Origin: Faucicola osloensis_D
Lineage (GTDB): Bacteria; Pseudomonadota; Gammaproteobacteria; Pseudomonadales; Moraxellaceae
Assembly: GCA_020041925.1 (NCBI GenBank)
Contig: CP083409.1
Direction: 5' to 3' (one strand)
DNA length: 64,000 bases
Below, piece after piece: positions 7,875-15,475 of this stretch. Numbering within the stretch: position 1 is the first letter of the stretch; each line of letters starts with the position of its first letter. The notes beneath the pieces were generated by a model, which worked only from the letters and a program-made list of their open reading frames with translations, had not been told where the DNA came from and searched no databases. The translations under genes were made by a program, and so were the position numbers.

Positions 7875-8177
7875 ATGGATAAAATTTTATTTGAATTAGA
7901 GATGTTTTGTGAAATAGCTGACCGTAAAAAGTCAATTTTGATTATACCAGCTATTTGGCTAGTATTTGGCATGGTTGTCATTATGCTTTATTTAAGAATA
8001 ATTGAGTTTATATATGATAACCAAGATGTCCCATTTATGAAACCGTTTGCAGATATAGCTCTTAGTCATCCGCTAGCAGTCTATGTTGCGATTGTATGCA
8101 TATTTTTCTATACGACTTTTGATTTGATGGTATTTCTATATAAAAAAGAAAAACGTCGGCTTTACAAAATTTTTTAA
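7875..8177 (+). CDS. Unknown two-helix membrane protein
   Basis: The 100-residue protein has two strong membrane segments, roughly residues 20-43 (ILIIPAIWLVFGMVVIMLYL) and 66-90 (PLAVYVAIVCIFFYTTFDLMVFLY), and a basic tail KKEKRRLYKIF. It starts six bases after the stop of 7563-7868 and shares its AT-rich composition, so the two form a unit. Small membrane proteins of this kind in prophage accessory slots are often superinfection-exclusion factors, but nothing in the sequence proves this. Confidence 0.6.
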   Translation: MDKILFELEMFCEIADRKKSILIIPAIWLVFGMVVIMLYLRIIEFIYDNQDVPFMKPFADIALSHPLAVYVAIVCIFFYTTFDLMVFLYKKEKRRLYKIF

Positions 8178-8182
8178 GGCTG

Positions 8183-8231
8183 AACCACTGAACTCAATCA
8201 TCTAACCCACGAATAGCCAAACTGCCAAAAT
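8183..8231 (+). promoter_or_regulatory. Late promoter element 1 (lysis/terminase unit)
   Basis: This is the first of four copies of ACTGAAC-N3-ATCA-N-CTAAC (here 8187-8206) followed after exactly 19 bases by a -10-like box, here CAAAAT at 8226-8231. If the box is -12 to -7, the conserved block covers about -51 to -32, where Mor/C-type activators bind in place of a -35 box. The predicted start is near 8238. It precedes the endolysin gene, the place of Plys in Mu. Confidence 0.75.
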
Positions 8232-8261
8232 GCTCATAAATTCCTTTATGAGCATTTTTTT
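8230..8261 (+). terminator. Terminator overlapping late promoter 1
   Basis: ATGCTCATAAA (8230-8240) pairs with TTTATGAGCAT (8245-8255) across the loop TTCC, followed by a T-run that reaches the endolysin ATG at 8262. It would stop transcripts from the upstream accessory genes. Transcripts starting at the late promoter (about 8238) lack most of the 5' arm and should escape it. Confidence 0.75.
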
Positions 8262-8756
8262 ATGGCAACTTTTTCAGACCTTAGCAAACAACGTATGGAT
8301 GGCTTACATCCTACACTGCAAAAAATCCTTAATCGTGCCATCACCATCAGTCCACAAGATTTTATGGTGCTTGAAGGCGTGCGAAGTGATGAACAATGCT
8401 ACATCAACTATGGCAAAGGTCGAACCGTTGCCCAGTGCACAGCAAAAGGCGTCCCTGCTAGATATGCTAAACCATCATTAGCCAAGGTGACTTGGCTCAA
8501 TAATCCACTGTCATCCAAGCATCGCAAACAAAAAGATGGTTATGGTCATGCGGTTGACCTTGTGCCTTATCCTGTTGATTGGAATGACTTAGCTAAATTT
8601 GACACCATCGCCAAAGCTATGTTTGAAGCCCAAAAGCAATTGAAAGCTGAAGGCGCTATCCCTGCATCAATGTATCTGCGTTGGGGTGCAAACTGGGATG
8701 GCGATGGCAACTATCGTGAAAAAGGCGAAACTGACAGCCCGCATTTTGAAATCTAA
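8262..8756 (+). CDS. Endolysin, M15-family peptidase
   Basis: This 164-residue enzyme has the M15 zinc-peptidase pattern: SSKH at 84-87, GYGHAVDL at 93-100 (D99) and the C-terminal SPHFEI with H161. These supply the likely zinc ligands. M15 endolysins cut the L-Ala-D-Glu or D-Ala bonds of peptidoglycan peptides; no signal peptide is present, so release would need the adjacent holin. The start lies directly after a T-run and lacks a Shine-Dalgarno sequence, which is unusual next to its strongly signalled neighbours. It is the first gene of late unit 1. Confidence 0.9.
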   Translation: MATFSDLSKQRMDGLHPTLQKILNRAITISPQDFMVLEGVRSDEQCYINYGKGRTVAQCTAKGVPARYAKPSLAKVTWLNNPLSSKHRKQKDGYGHAVDLVPYPVDWNDLAKFDTIAKAMFEAQKQLKAEGAIPASMYLRWGANWDGDGNYREKGETDSPHFEI

Positions 8757-8766
8757 GGGGGGAAAC

Positions 8767-8997
8767 ATGAAATTTGAACTTGTACCGAAATGGCAAACAG
8801 GCTGGAAATGGTTTAGTAACTGGGCATTTATGCTGATTATGTTTTTGGCAACTGTACCCGTGCCCCCTGAAGTCATTGCCTTGTTGCCGCCTACTGTCCA
8901 AAAGCACTTAATCGCAATCGTGGCTATCTGTGGTTTGATTTTACGCTTTGTCAAACAAGCACCACCCAAGACTTTTGAGGTGGAAAAGAATGGGTGA
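8767..8997 (+). CDS. Putative holin
   Basis: The 76-residue protein has two hydrophobic segments (WFSNWAFMLIMFLATVPVPP and LIAIVAICGLILRFV) separated by a short proline-rich loop, and a charged C-terminus. This is the size and layout of a class II holin, and it directly follows the endolysin. ATG 8767 is chosen because GGGGGGAAAC precedes it; longer in-frame starts would run back into the endolysin gene. It overlaps the next gene by 7 bp. Confidence 0.78.
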   Translation: MKFELVPKWQTGWKWFSNWAFMLIMFLATVPVPPEVIALLPPTVQKHLIAIVAICGLILRFVKQAPPKTFEVEKNG

Positions 8998-9193
8998 CAT
9001 TATTGACCGTGCCAACCTTGAGACGGACGCCTGGACAGCCGAGCGCATCCGTCAAACGACCAAAGGGCAAACACCCAATGATATCAGCGACTGCATAGTA
9101 TGTGGCGAACCGATTGGCGAAAAACGTAAGCAAGCCCTACCGTGGGCAGTGCGCTGCATAAATTGCCAGACAGCAAAGGAAGGCAAAAAATGA
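8991..9193 (+). CDS. TraR/DksA-type zinc-finger protein
   Basis: The 67-residue product has an N-terminal helix (DIIDRANLETDAWTAERIRQT) and a four-cysteine finger CIVCGEPIGEKRKQALPWAVRCINCQ, typical of short TraR/DksA proteins in phages and plasmids. TraR binds the RNA polymerase secondary channel and mimics DksA with ppGpp. The first gene boundary overlaps the holin stop and the last overlaps the next ATG, so it is translated as part of the lysis cluster. Whether it acts on polymerase here is inference. Confidence 0.8.
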
Positions 9194-9477
9194 ACGATGC
9201 AATGATGGTGCTAATTATTAGTACCGTGGTCGGTCTGATCAGTACGATTTTTTGGCGCTGGGTTAGCACAGTCAGTGATGGCAGTAAAGACAACACCAAA
9301 AAGGTTGATGATCTACGCACTGATTTGACCAGTTTTAAGCTTGAAGTGAGCCAAAACTATCAAAGCAAGGCAGATGCTCACCGTGATATGCAAACCATCA
9401 TGGATGGCTTAAAAGAAATTAAGGTCGAAGTCAAAGAAGTGGGCAATAAACTCGACAAAAAAGCAGATAAGACGTAA
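9190..9477 (+). CDS. Membrane-anchored coiled-coil protein (DUF2730-like)
   Basis: The 95-residue protein has one N-terminal membrane helix (MMVLIISTVVGLISTIFWRWV) and a long polar coiled coil (TKKVDDLRTDLTSFKLEVSQNY; LKEIKVEVKEVGNKLDKKADK). This resembles the DUF2730 proteins (Mu gp25 group) found between lysis and terminase genes, and is also spanin-like in layout. Its ATG overlaps the stop of the zinc-finger gene. The exact role is unknown. Confidence 0.65.
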   Translation: MNDAMMVLIISTVVGLISTIFWRWVSTVSDGSKDNTKKVDDLRTDLTSFKLEVSQNYQSKADAHRDMQTIMDGLKEIKVEVKEVGNKLDKKADKT

Positions 9478-9503
9478 GGCACTATTTAAAAAGGCAACTA
9501 GCA

Positions 9504-10004
9504 ATGGCACACGACAAAGACAAAAAACAAACGGTACGCAAGATGTATGTCTTTGATGGCATTAGCCTGACGACCTGTGCCGTGATGGCTGAAATCAGCT
9601 ACTCCACTGTTCAACGATGGAAAAATGATGCCAAAAAAGCAGGTGATGACTGGGATGCGGTGCGAGCGGCTCATACTTTGGCAGGTGGCGACTTGGAGGA
9701 CATTAGCCGTCAAATCATGACCGAGTTTGTCATTGCTTATAAAGCCCAGATGGAAAAACTCAATTTTGATGAAACATTGACTGCCAAGCAACGGGTCGAG
9801 ATGTTGGCGTCACTGGCGGACAGTTATGTTAAGACCGTGGCTGCAAACAAAAAGACTATGCCGCAAACCAGTAAGCTTGCGGTTGCTTTCGAAGTACTGG
9901 ATAAGTTCAAAGATTATGTGATGCAAAACGCCCCAGAAATCGCCCCAAAGTTTGCTGAAATGCTTGTACCGTTTGGTGAGCAAATGGAAAAAGAGTTGAA
10001 ATAA
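9504..10004 (+). CDS. DUF1804-family protein, probable small terminase
   Basis: The 166-residue protein begins with a helix-turn-helix of the type seen in small terminase subunits: KKQTVRKMYVFDGISLTTCAVMAEISYSTVQRWKNDAKK. The helical remainder (LEDISRQIMTEFVIAYKAQM; VEMLASLADSYVKTVAANKK) fits the DUF1804 family of B3/D3112-like phages. Small terminases recognise packaging sites; in transposable phages packaging starts near the left end and proceeds headful. The gene directly precedes the large terminase. Confidence 0.8.
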   Translation: MAHDKDKKQTVRKMYVFDGISLTTCAVMAEISYSTVQRWKNDAKKAGDDWDAVRAAHTLAGGDLEDISRQIMTEFVIAYKAQMEKLNFDETLTAKQRVEMLASLADSYVKTVAANKKTMPQTSKLAVAFEVLDKFKDYVMQNAPEIAPKFAEMLVPFGEQMEKELK

Positions 10005-10005
10005 G

Positions 10006-10080
10006 CCATCTAAGCGATGGTAAATAATCTCAAGTACGAAAAAGCTATGTCTTTGACTTTCTAAACCATCTATGCGATGG
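10006..10080. repeat. Two near-identical short dyads at the terminase start
   Basis: CCATCTAAGCGATGG at 10006-10020 and CCATCTATGCGATGG at 10066-10080 differ by one base and are 60 bp apart. Each has inverted CCATC/GATGG ends. The second contains the ATG (10077) chosen for the large terminase. The pair may be a protein-binding site or an RNA structure that controls terminase translation. Confidence 0.55.
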
Positions 10081-11753
10081 ATAATCTAAATTATAACGGG
10101 TCAAAAGTGAAATCTAAAGAATTTTTAACCAGTCTTACCAAACTTGCCGAATCGCTACGCCAAACGATTGAAGCGAGTTTCACGGGTTGGGATGATAACC
10201 CCAATTCGATAGCCGAGCGTCGAGCAAACGTCTTTGACCCAGTGGGTGGCTTTAAATACTTTCTTGCGCATTACGTCCCGCACTATATCCGCAATCCGGA
10301 ACTGTCGGAACTGCATAAGTACCTGCATAAAGTACTGCCTGAAGTGGCAAGCAACCCCGAAAGTTGTCTGGAGGCCATCGCTGCCCCCCGTGGTGAAGCC
10401 AAATCAACCATTGTCAGCCAGTTATACACGATTTGGCGGATTATCACCGCAAAAACCCATTATACGCTGATTGTGATGGACAGTATCGACCAAGCCTACC
10501 CCATGCTAGAGGCAATCAAAGCCGAACTGGATAGCAACCCGCGTATCAAAATCGACTTTCCCGAAGTCTTTGGGCAAGGTCGAGTGTGGCAAGCAGGGTC
10601 AATCATCACCGCCAATAACATCAAAGTACAAGTCGCTGGCGCTGGTAAAAAACTCCGTGGTTTGCGTCATGGGGCATATCGTCCTGACCTTGTGGTACTG
10701 GATGATATCGAAAATGATGAAAATGTGCGAAGCCCCGAACAGCGGGACAAACTGCATACTTGGCTAAAAAAGACCATCATGCCATTGGGTGCCGCGGGGG
10801 AAAAGCTTGACATTATTTATATCGGTACGATTTTGCATCATGATAGTGTGCTGAATCGCACGTTGGATAATCCTGCTTGGCGGTCGGCTCGGTTTAAAGC
10901 CATTCTCAAATTCCCCGATAACATGGCATTGTGGGATGAATGGGAGGCGCTATTTAAAGCCAAGCGCCTTGATGAAGCTGAAGCCTTTTATCAAAAAAAC
11001 AAGAAGAAAATGGATAAAGGGGCGATTGTCTCATGGAAAGCCCGTCCGATTATCGTCTTGATGAAAATCCGTGCCCGTGATGGACATGATGCGTTTGATA
11101 GCGAATATCAAAATGACCCGACGGCTGGCGAAAATGCGCCATTTGCCAACTCAATCCATTATTGGCATGAACTGCCAAGTAATTTGATGATATTTGGGGC
11201 GATTGACCCATCGCTGGGCAAACAAGGCAAAAAGCGTGACCCTAGTGCGATCGTCATCGGTGGCTATCATCGGGAAACGGGTAAACTATACATCTTGGTA
11301 GCGGATATCAAAAAACGCCTACCTGATAGGATTATATCGGACATCATCCACTATCAACGCAAATATAGCTGCCTTGTTTGGGCGGTGGAATCTGTGCAAT
11401 TCCAAGAGTTTTTCCGCACTGAATTAATTAAACGCTCGGCAGCGGCACATATCCATGTGCCTGCCATGCCCGTTGTACCCCATAGTGACAAGCTATTGCG
11501 GATTGAAACGCTACAGCCACACATGAGTAATGGCTATCTATTACTGCATACCGAACAAAGTACCTTGATTGATGAGTTTAAACATTTCCCTAAAGGTGAG
11601 CATGATGACGGTGCTGATGCGACTGAAATGTGCTGGAAGCTGGCTACGACCTATATGCAAAGTAGCCAAATGACGGACATCAATATACCAGAGCCGAGTA
11701 TGTACCAAATGAATATGGGTAATTTTGGCTCATTTAATAGTTGGATGAATTAA
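10077..11753 (+). CDS. Large terminase subunit
   Basis: The 558-residue protein has the TerL ATPase motor: a Walker A-like APRGEAKST at 103-111, Walker B DLVVLDDIE at 204-212, and a C-terminal RNase H-like nuclease (GAIDPSLGKQGKKRDPSAIVIGG; HDDGADATE). It pumps phage DNA into the prohead and cuts it when full. The start is uncertain: ATG 10077 has no ribosome site and lies inside a dyad repeat; GTG 10107 is an alternative. The portal gene follows within a few bases. Confidence 0.92.
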   Translation: MDNLNYNGSKVKSKEFLTSLTKLAESLRQTIEASFTGWDDNPNSIAERRANVFDPVGGFKYFLAHYVPHYIRNPELSELHKYLHKVLPEVASNPESCLEAIAAPRGEAKSTIVSQLYTIWRIITAKTHYTLIVMDSIDQAYPMLEAIKAELDSNPRIKIDFPEVFGQGRVWQAGSIITANNIKVQVAGAGKKLRGLRHGAYRPDLVVLDDIENDENVRSPEQRDKLHTWLKKTIMPLGAAGEKLDIIYIGTILHHDSVLNRTLDNPAWRSARFKAILKFPDNMALWDEWEALFKAKRLDEAEAFYQKNKKKMDKGAIVSWKARPIIVLMKIRARDGHDAFDSEYQNDPTAGENAPFANSIHYWHELPSNLMIFGAIDPSLGKQGKKRDPSAIVIGGYHRETGKLYILVADIKKRLPDRIISDIIHYQRKYSCLVWAVESVQFQEFFRTELIKRSAAAHIHVPAMPVVPHSDKLLRIETLQPHMSNGYLLLHTEQSTLIDEFKHFPKGEHDDGADATEMCWKLATTYMQSSQMTDINIPEPSMYQMNMGNFGSFNSWMN

Positions 11754-11755
11754 AA

Positions 11756-13285
11756 ATGGCAAAAAAGAAACAACAGATTGACCAAAACACGATTGTCGTG
11801 GCGTTTGATTCGGCAATGGACACGTTTACCCAAGCGTCGAGTACCGACCAATTGCTTGCTGAAACCGGCAAAAGCCGTCAGCAGCTGCTTGATACGGTCA
11901 CTCGTGATGATGAGGTCGAAGGCTGCCGTGAAGACCTGCGTACCGCTATTTTGGCAGAGCCGTGGCGTCTGTATGCGTTTGATGACAGCGTGCCTGAAGC
12001 GACCATCAATATACTGTACACGTTGGTGCGAAAATTTAGCAAAGAGTTTGCTGAGCTTGCAATCCTTGCCAAGTTTGGCGGCTATATGGTTGCTGAATAC
12101 GTGTTTAAAAAAGAGCCAAATGGATTTTTGACCCTAGATAAAATCCTATCAAAAGATGGCGAACTGGATAAGTACGTGCCACAGCGTGACGGTGAGATGT
12201 TATACAAAGGTGAGATGGATGAAATCGCTATCGACCAAACGCTCAAGTACCTGGTATTAAAATCCAAAGCCACGCCTGCCAATCCAGCCGGTGAGCTGAT
12301 GATTATCCGTATCTATCCAGCGGTTGCTCTGCGTAACCGTGACTGGGCGTATGCGGGGCAGTTTATCGCCCGCTATGCGGTACCTTACATTGTAGGTAAG
12401 CAAGGCGGCTATACCGACGTCAAAGTATTTACCAATTCGCTTTTTGGGTTTTTGAATGGCGGTGCAACAGGCATCGGTAAAGATGACGATATTCAAATGC
12501 ACCAGTTAAGCGGTGACGGATCAGCATTTGAAATTTTTGAGCGCATGGCGAACCGTCGCATCCAAAAGCTACTACTGGGGCGGGTAAAAACCAGTGAACT
12601 GACTGGTGGCAGTCGCTCGGCTCAAGAAACTGACGATAAGGTACGTGAAGACCGTGTCAGTGCCTATCTTGACCTGATGACCGAAGGCATCCAGCACGCG
12701 ATTAATGCGATTATTGCGGTAAATAGCCTCTGGGGTGTGCCTATCAATGCCCCGCAAGGAATTTGGTTTGAGTACTTATCCAAAAATCCACCGAATAAAA
12801 TCTTGGCGGAAGTGGTCAAAATCTATAGCGAAACCGGCAGCGTTCGCATGACCAAGGCATTCTTTACCGATGTGGTCGGTTGGGATGAGAAGCATTTTGA
12901 GATGGTTGAGCAACCTGACGCAAGTGGTCAGCAGCTATCGCAATCGCCCCATGCGACACAGCCTACCACGTTGCCACACCCGACTGCCCCAACGAGTCAG
13001 CCAGACGGCCATGTTGATTTGGGTAATCAGCAATTCGTATTTGCTGAAAAGCCTGTGGAAGACCCAATGCCAACAGACATGGAAACCAAAATCGGCAAGT
13101 CAAAATTGAGCGCTATCTTGTCTATCTTAAATGACAGTGACGATTATCAGCAGTTTAGCCAAAGCTTGAATAATTTGACCTTGCCCGATGGTGGCATGGC
13201 GGAAGATTTGGCGGATAAAACGACGGATAGTTACCTGAAGGGACTGGATGGTCATGTGAATGAAAATGGCGAAAATCAGTTATAA
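11756..13285 (+). CDS. Portal protein (Mu gp29 / DUF935 family)
   Basis: The 509-residue protein fits the DUF935 portal family of Mu-like phages: VEGCREDLRTAILAEPWRL, a central body with YVPQRDGEMLYKG and GKQGGYTDVKVFTN, and the helical region with GSRSAQETDDKVREDRVSAYLDLMTEGIQ. The portal forms the dodecameric channel at one capsid vertex, where terminase docks and the tail joins. The C-terminus (about residue 390 on) is Pro/Gln-rich and low-complexity. ATG 11756 is preferred over an upstream TTG at 11741. Confidence 0.92.
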   Translation: MAKKKQQIDQNTIVVAFDSAMDTFTQASSTDQLLAETGKSRQQLLDTVTRDDEVEGCREDLRTAILAEPWRLYAFDDSVPEATINILYTLVRKFSKEFAELAILAKFGGYMVAEYVFKKEPNGFLTLDKILSKDGELDKYVPQRDGEMLYKGEMDEIAIDQTLKYLVLKSKATPANPAGELMIIRIYPAVALRNRDWAYAGQFIARYAVPYIVGKQGGYTDVKVFTNSLFGFLNGGATGIGKDDDIQMHQLSGDGSAFEIFERMANRRIQKLLLGRVKTSELTGGSRSAQETDDKVREDRVSAYLDLMTEGIQHAINAIIAVNSLWGVPINAPQGIWFEYLSKNPPNKILAEVVKIYSETGSVRMTKAFFTDVVGWDEKHFEMVEQPDASGQQLSQSPHATQPTTLPHPTAPTSQPDGHVDLGNQQFVFAEKPVEDPMPTDMETKIGKSKLSAILSILNDSDDYQQFSQSLNNLTLPDGGMAEDLADKTTDSYLKGLDGHVNENGENQL

Positions 13286-13293
13286 GGTGTGTT

Positions 13294-14793
13294 ATGCCAG
13301 ATAAAACCAAAGACGAACACGGCTATACGCCCGATAATTATCAGCCCTTGCCAAACAAAGAAGCGATTGTCCACTTTAATGGTAAAACGCTATTGACCGC
13401 TGAAAGTTATCTTGATGTCAAAGCGTATGAACACGCCTTGGCATTTACCGTGGCGGGGCTGATGGATGAAGACTTGCTCAAAGATGTGCGTGATGCCGTC
13501 GCTTCAGCGATGGAGAATGGCACAGATTTTAGGGAGTTTAAACGCACGTTAAAGCCGTATCTCATGGCTAAGGGTTGGCTGGCGGAAACATTGGATGATG
13601 GCACGCAGCAGCTAGTGGCAGGGTCAAACAGACGATTACGAACAATCTACAGTACCAATTTGCAAACCGCCTATAGCGCTGGGCAATGGGAGCGAATCCA
13701 ACAGACTAAAGAATTTTTGCCGTATCTGCAATATATGCCAAGCGTGTCAGAAAATCCACGGCTTAGTCATAAGCGTTATTATGGGCTATGTCGCCCTGCC
13801 GATGATGCGATTTGGCAATCTATCATGCCACCCAATGGCTGGGGCTGCAAATGCTGGGTGAAGCAGCTTACTAAACGCCAGGCGCAAAAGGTGGGTATCT
13901 CCGAAGAGAAGCCGCTGGAGATGGAAGACTACAAAAACCCTAAAACGGGTGAAGTGTCAAAAATGCCTGTGGGGGTTGATCCAAGTTTTGCCCATAATCA
14001 TGACCGCTTTACCGCATTGATTCGATCGGCGGAAGATAAACATGGTCGGTTGTTTGCCAATAATCTAAAAGATGAAGCTCAAAAGCTAATGCCTGCCACG
14101 TTGCCTGTGGCAAGCGGTGAAACAGTGACCGATACTGTTAAACCAGCTGTCAAAACGCCTGAACAACCCCAGCCAACGCCAGAAACCGAGATTAATTGGG
14201 ATGAATTAATTTCTCAATGGCTAGAATATGATGTTGAAAGTAGTAAATTGGGGCAATATGAGTACGCCTATAAACGGCTTGATAAAAAGAAATTCCCTTT
14301 AAGTAAAGAAGAATTTATTGCGTTACGCCATTATACGGCTAATGGGTTTAAAGACTTGAATAGATACTTGCGGGGTGATTTGCCCGCGGATAGTGATATA
14401 CAAACACTATTTGACAATGTGGAAAAACTGCTTAATAATGGGCTTGAAAAGTTGCCTTTATATAAGGGTAAAAAGGTTGTTCGGCGAATTGAGCTTAATT
14501 CGGAACAAATAAGTGAGTATAATACTGCTTATGAAACAGGTGAAAACATAACCTTTACTGCCTTTAGTAGCACAACAACCAATGCCAAAGATGTCGTGGT
14601 TGGTGGTCAAGGAAATGTGCGTTTTGTAATTAAGCATAAGACAGGTCGAGATGTGCGTAAACTAAGCCATTATGAATCTGAAGGCGAGGTTTTATTAGGA
14701 ACACCGACCAAATACAAAGTTGATAAGGTCGAAGACCTTACCACTAAAAAAGGTTATGTTGAGATACATCTAGAAGAAATTGCTAATGAATGA
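13294..14793 (+). CDS. MuF-type head protein fused to ADP-ribosyltransferase domain
   Basis: Residues 1-250 match the Mu F-like minor head protein, including SNRRLRTIYSTNLQTAYSAG, HKRYYGLCRPADDAIWQ and the Cys-containing PNGWGCKCWVKQLTKRQAQK. A Pro/Thr-rich linker (about 270-300) leads to a C-terminal domain with the marks of an arginine-type ADP-ribosyltransferase: VVRRIE (R397/R398), FSSTT (424-428, the STS-like motif) and SEGEVLLG containing E463-G-E465 (the ExE motif). MuF proteins with C-terminal toxin domains are a known class of phage-borne polymorphic toxins; the domain may be injected with DNA or released at lysis. The next gene overlaps by 8 bp, as expected for an immunity gene. The ART half also reads more AT-rich than the MuF half. 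Confidence 0.85.
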   Translation: MPDKTKDEHGYTPDNYQPLPNKEAIVHFNGKTLLTAESYLDVKAYEHALAFTVAGLMDEDLLKDVRDAVASAMENGTDFREFKRTLKPYLMAKGWLAETLDDGTQQLVAGSNRRLRTIYSTNLQTAYSAGQWERIQQTKEFLPYLQYMPSVSENPRLSHKRYYGLCRPADDAIWQSIMPPNGWGCKCWVKQLTKRQAQKVGISEEKPLEMEDYKNPKTGEVSKMPVGVDPSFAHNHDRFTALIRSAEDKHGRLFANNLKDEAQKLMPATLPVASGETVTDTVKPAVKTPEQPQPTPETEINWDELISQWLEYDVESSKLGQYEYAYKRLDKKKFPLSKEEFIALRHYTANGFKDLNRYLRGDLPADSDIQTLFDNVEKLLNNGLEKLPLYKGKKVVRRIELNSEQISEYNTAYETGENITFTAFSSTTTNAKDVVVGGQGNVRFVIKHKTGRDVRKLSHYESEGEVLLGTPTKYKVDKVEDLTTKKGYVEIHLEEIANE

Positions 14794-15142
14794 AATTGAG
14801 TTAAAAGACTTAGCTGAAGAAAGATACTTGGATATTAGTAATAGTGTCCTTGCCTTGAGTATCGAGCGTCAGAAAGTGTTAGCTCAGAACCAAAACATGA
14901 CGTTAGAAGAATACCAATTGGCGGTATTAGATGAGTTGGAAGATGCAAAATTTGAAGATGACTCAGAGCCTTTGACACTTAGGGAGTATCTTGACCAACA
15001 GCCACTAGATCAACGCTATCATGCCGCTGGATGGTGCGGTCGTGTTTATATGGGTGATGCAAGCCAATTAGAAGTATTGCAAAAAGCAGGCTATAGTCAA
15101 GATGAAATTGACGAAATTGTAAAATCCCAAACAGTCGCCTAA
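14786..15142 (+). CDS. Probable immunity protein for the MuF-ART toxin
   Basis: The 118-residue, strongly acidic protein (LDELEDAKFEDDSEPLTLREYLDQQ; SQDEIDEIVKSQ) overlaps the MuF-ART gene by 8 bp and is the last gene before a terminator. No Mu-like phage structural gene is expected here, and the acidic character suits a protein that plugs the active site of a basic toxin domain. I recognise no family. An immunity role is inferred only from position, overlap and composition. ATG 14786 is preferred to TTG 14780. Confidence 0.6.
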   Translation: MNEIELKDLAEERYLDISNSVLALSIERQKVLAQNQNMTLEEYQLAVLDELEDAKFEDDSEPLTLREYLDQQPLDQRYHAAGWCGRVYMGDASQLEVLQKAGYSQDEIDEIVKSQTVA

Positions 15143-15158
15143 TCAAATCCCCCAAAAT

Positions 15159-15183
15159 AACCCACTTTTTCAGTGGGTTTTTT
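15159..15183 (+). terminator. Terminator of late unit 1
   Basis: AACCCACT (15159-15166) pairs with AGTGGGTT (15172-15179) across loop TTTTC and is followed by Ts to 15183. It ends the lysis-to-immunity transcript. Confidence 0.85.
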
Positions 15184-15380
15184 AACGCCCATCATAAACC
15201 CATCTATAATAGCGTTTAAAACCCGTTTAAATTGCGCCAGAAACGTTTAAAAGAATTAAGACGCATATTTGCTTATCTAAAATCTAAATGCGCTAAAAAC
15301 GCCTTAAAATCTCATCTATCAAAAAACCACTGTTTCAATCCACATCTGTATTTTACAGACGAATTTAAATCTTATCATGA
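15184..15380. other. Noncoding slot between terminator and late promoter 2
   Basis: This AT-rich stretch contains copy 2 of the boundary repeat (15208-15232) and further TTTAAA-rich words (for example CGTTTAAAAG near 15245). The only open frame (15232-15447) has no start signals and runs across the late promoter, so I do not call it. By position it matches the three other slots that hold accessory genes, and may be an empty or decayed one. Confidence 0.45.
15208..15232 (+). repeat. Copy 2 of the cargo-boundary repeat
   Basis: It reads AATAGCG, then TTTAAAACCCGTTTAAAT, and equals 7436-7458 except for one additional A. Both copies lie 5' of a late promoter element and 3' of coding units. Confidence 0.6.
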
Positions 15381-15429
15381 AACCACTGAACTGCATCATC
15401 TAACCGCAAAAAATCCACCATTCCATAAT
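15381..15429 (+). promoter_or_regulatory. Late promoter element 2 (head/tail unit)
   Basis: The conserved block ACTGAAC-N3-ATCA-N-CTAAC is at 15385-15404 and the -10 box CATAAT at 15424-15429, again with a 19-base gap. Its -10 box is the closest of the four to TATAAT. It lies 47 bp upstream of the protease/scaffold gene, the location of P-I in Mu. Unlike the other three copies no terminator hairpin overlaps it. Confidence 0.75.
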
Positions 15430-15475
15430 AGGCTCATCAAAATTTAATCCAAAAATTAATCACTTTGGAAAGCCT

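Noticed and set aside
9190..9477. Spanin gene
   Set aside because: The anchor plus coiled coil suits an i-spanin, but no o-spanin lipoprotein is nested or adjacent, and the DUF2730 position in Mu-like phages explains it better.
15232..15447. 71-residue open frame before the protease gene
   Set aside because: It has no recognised start signal, begins in a repeat and crosses the conserved late promoter element and its -10 box.
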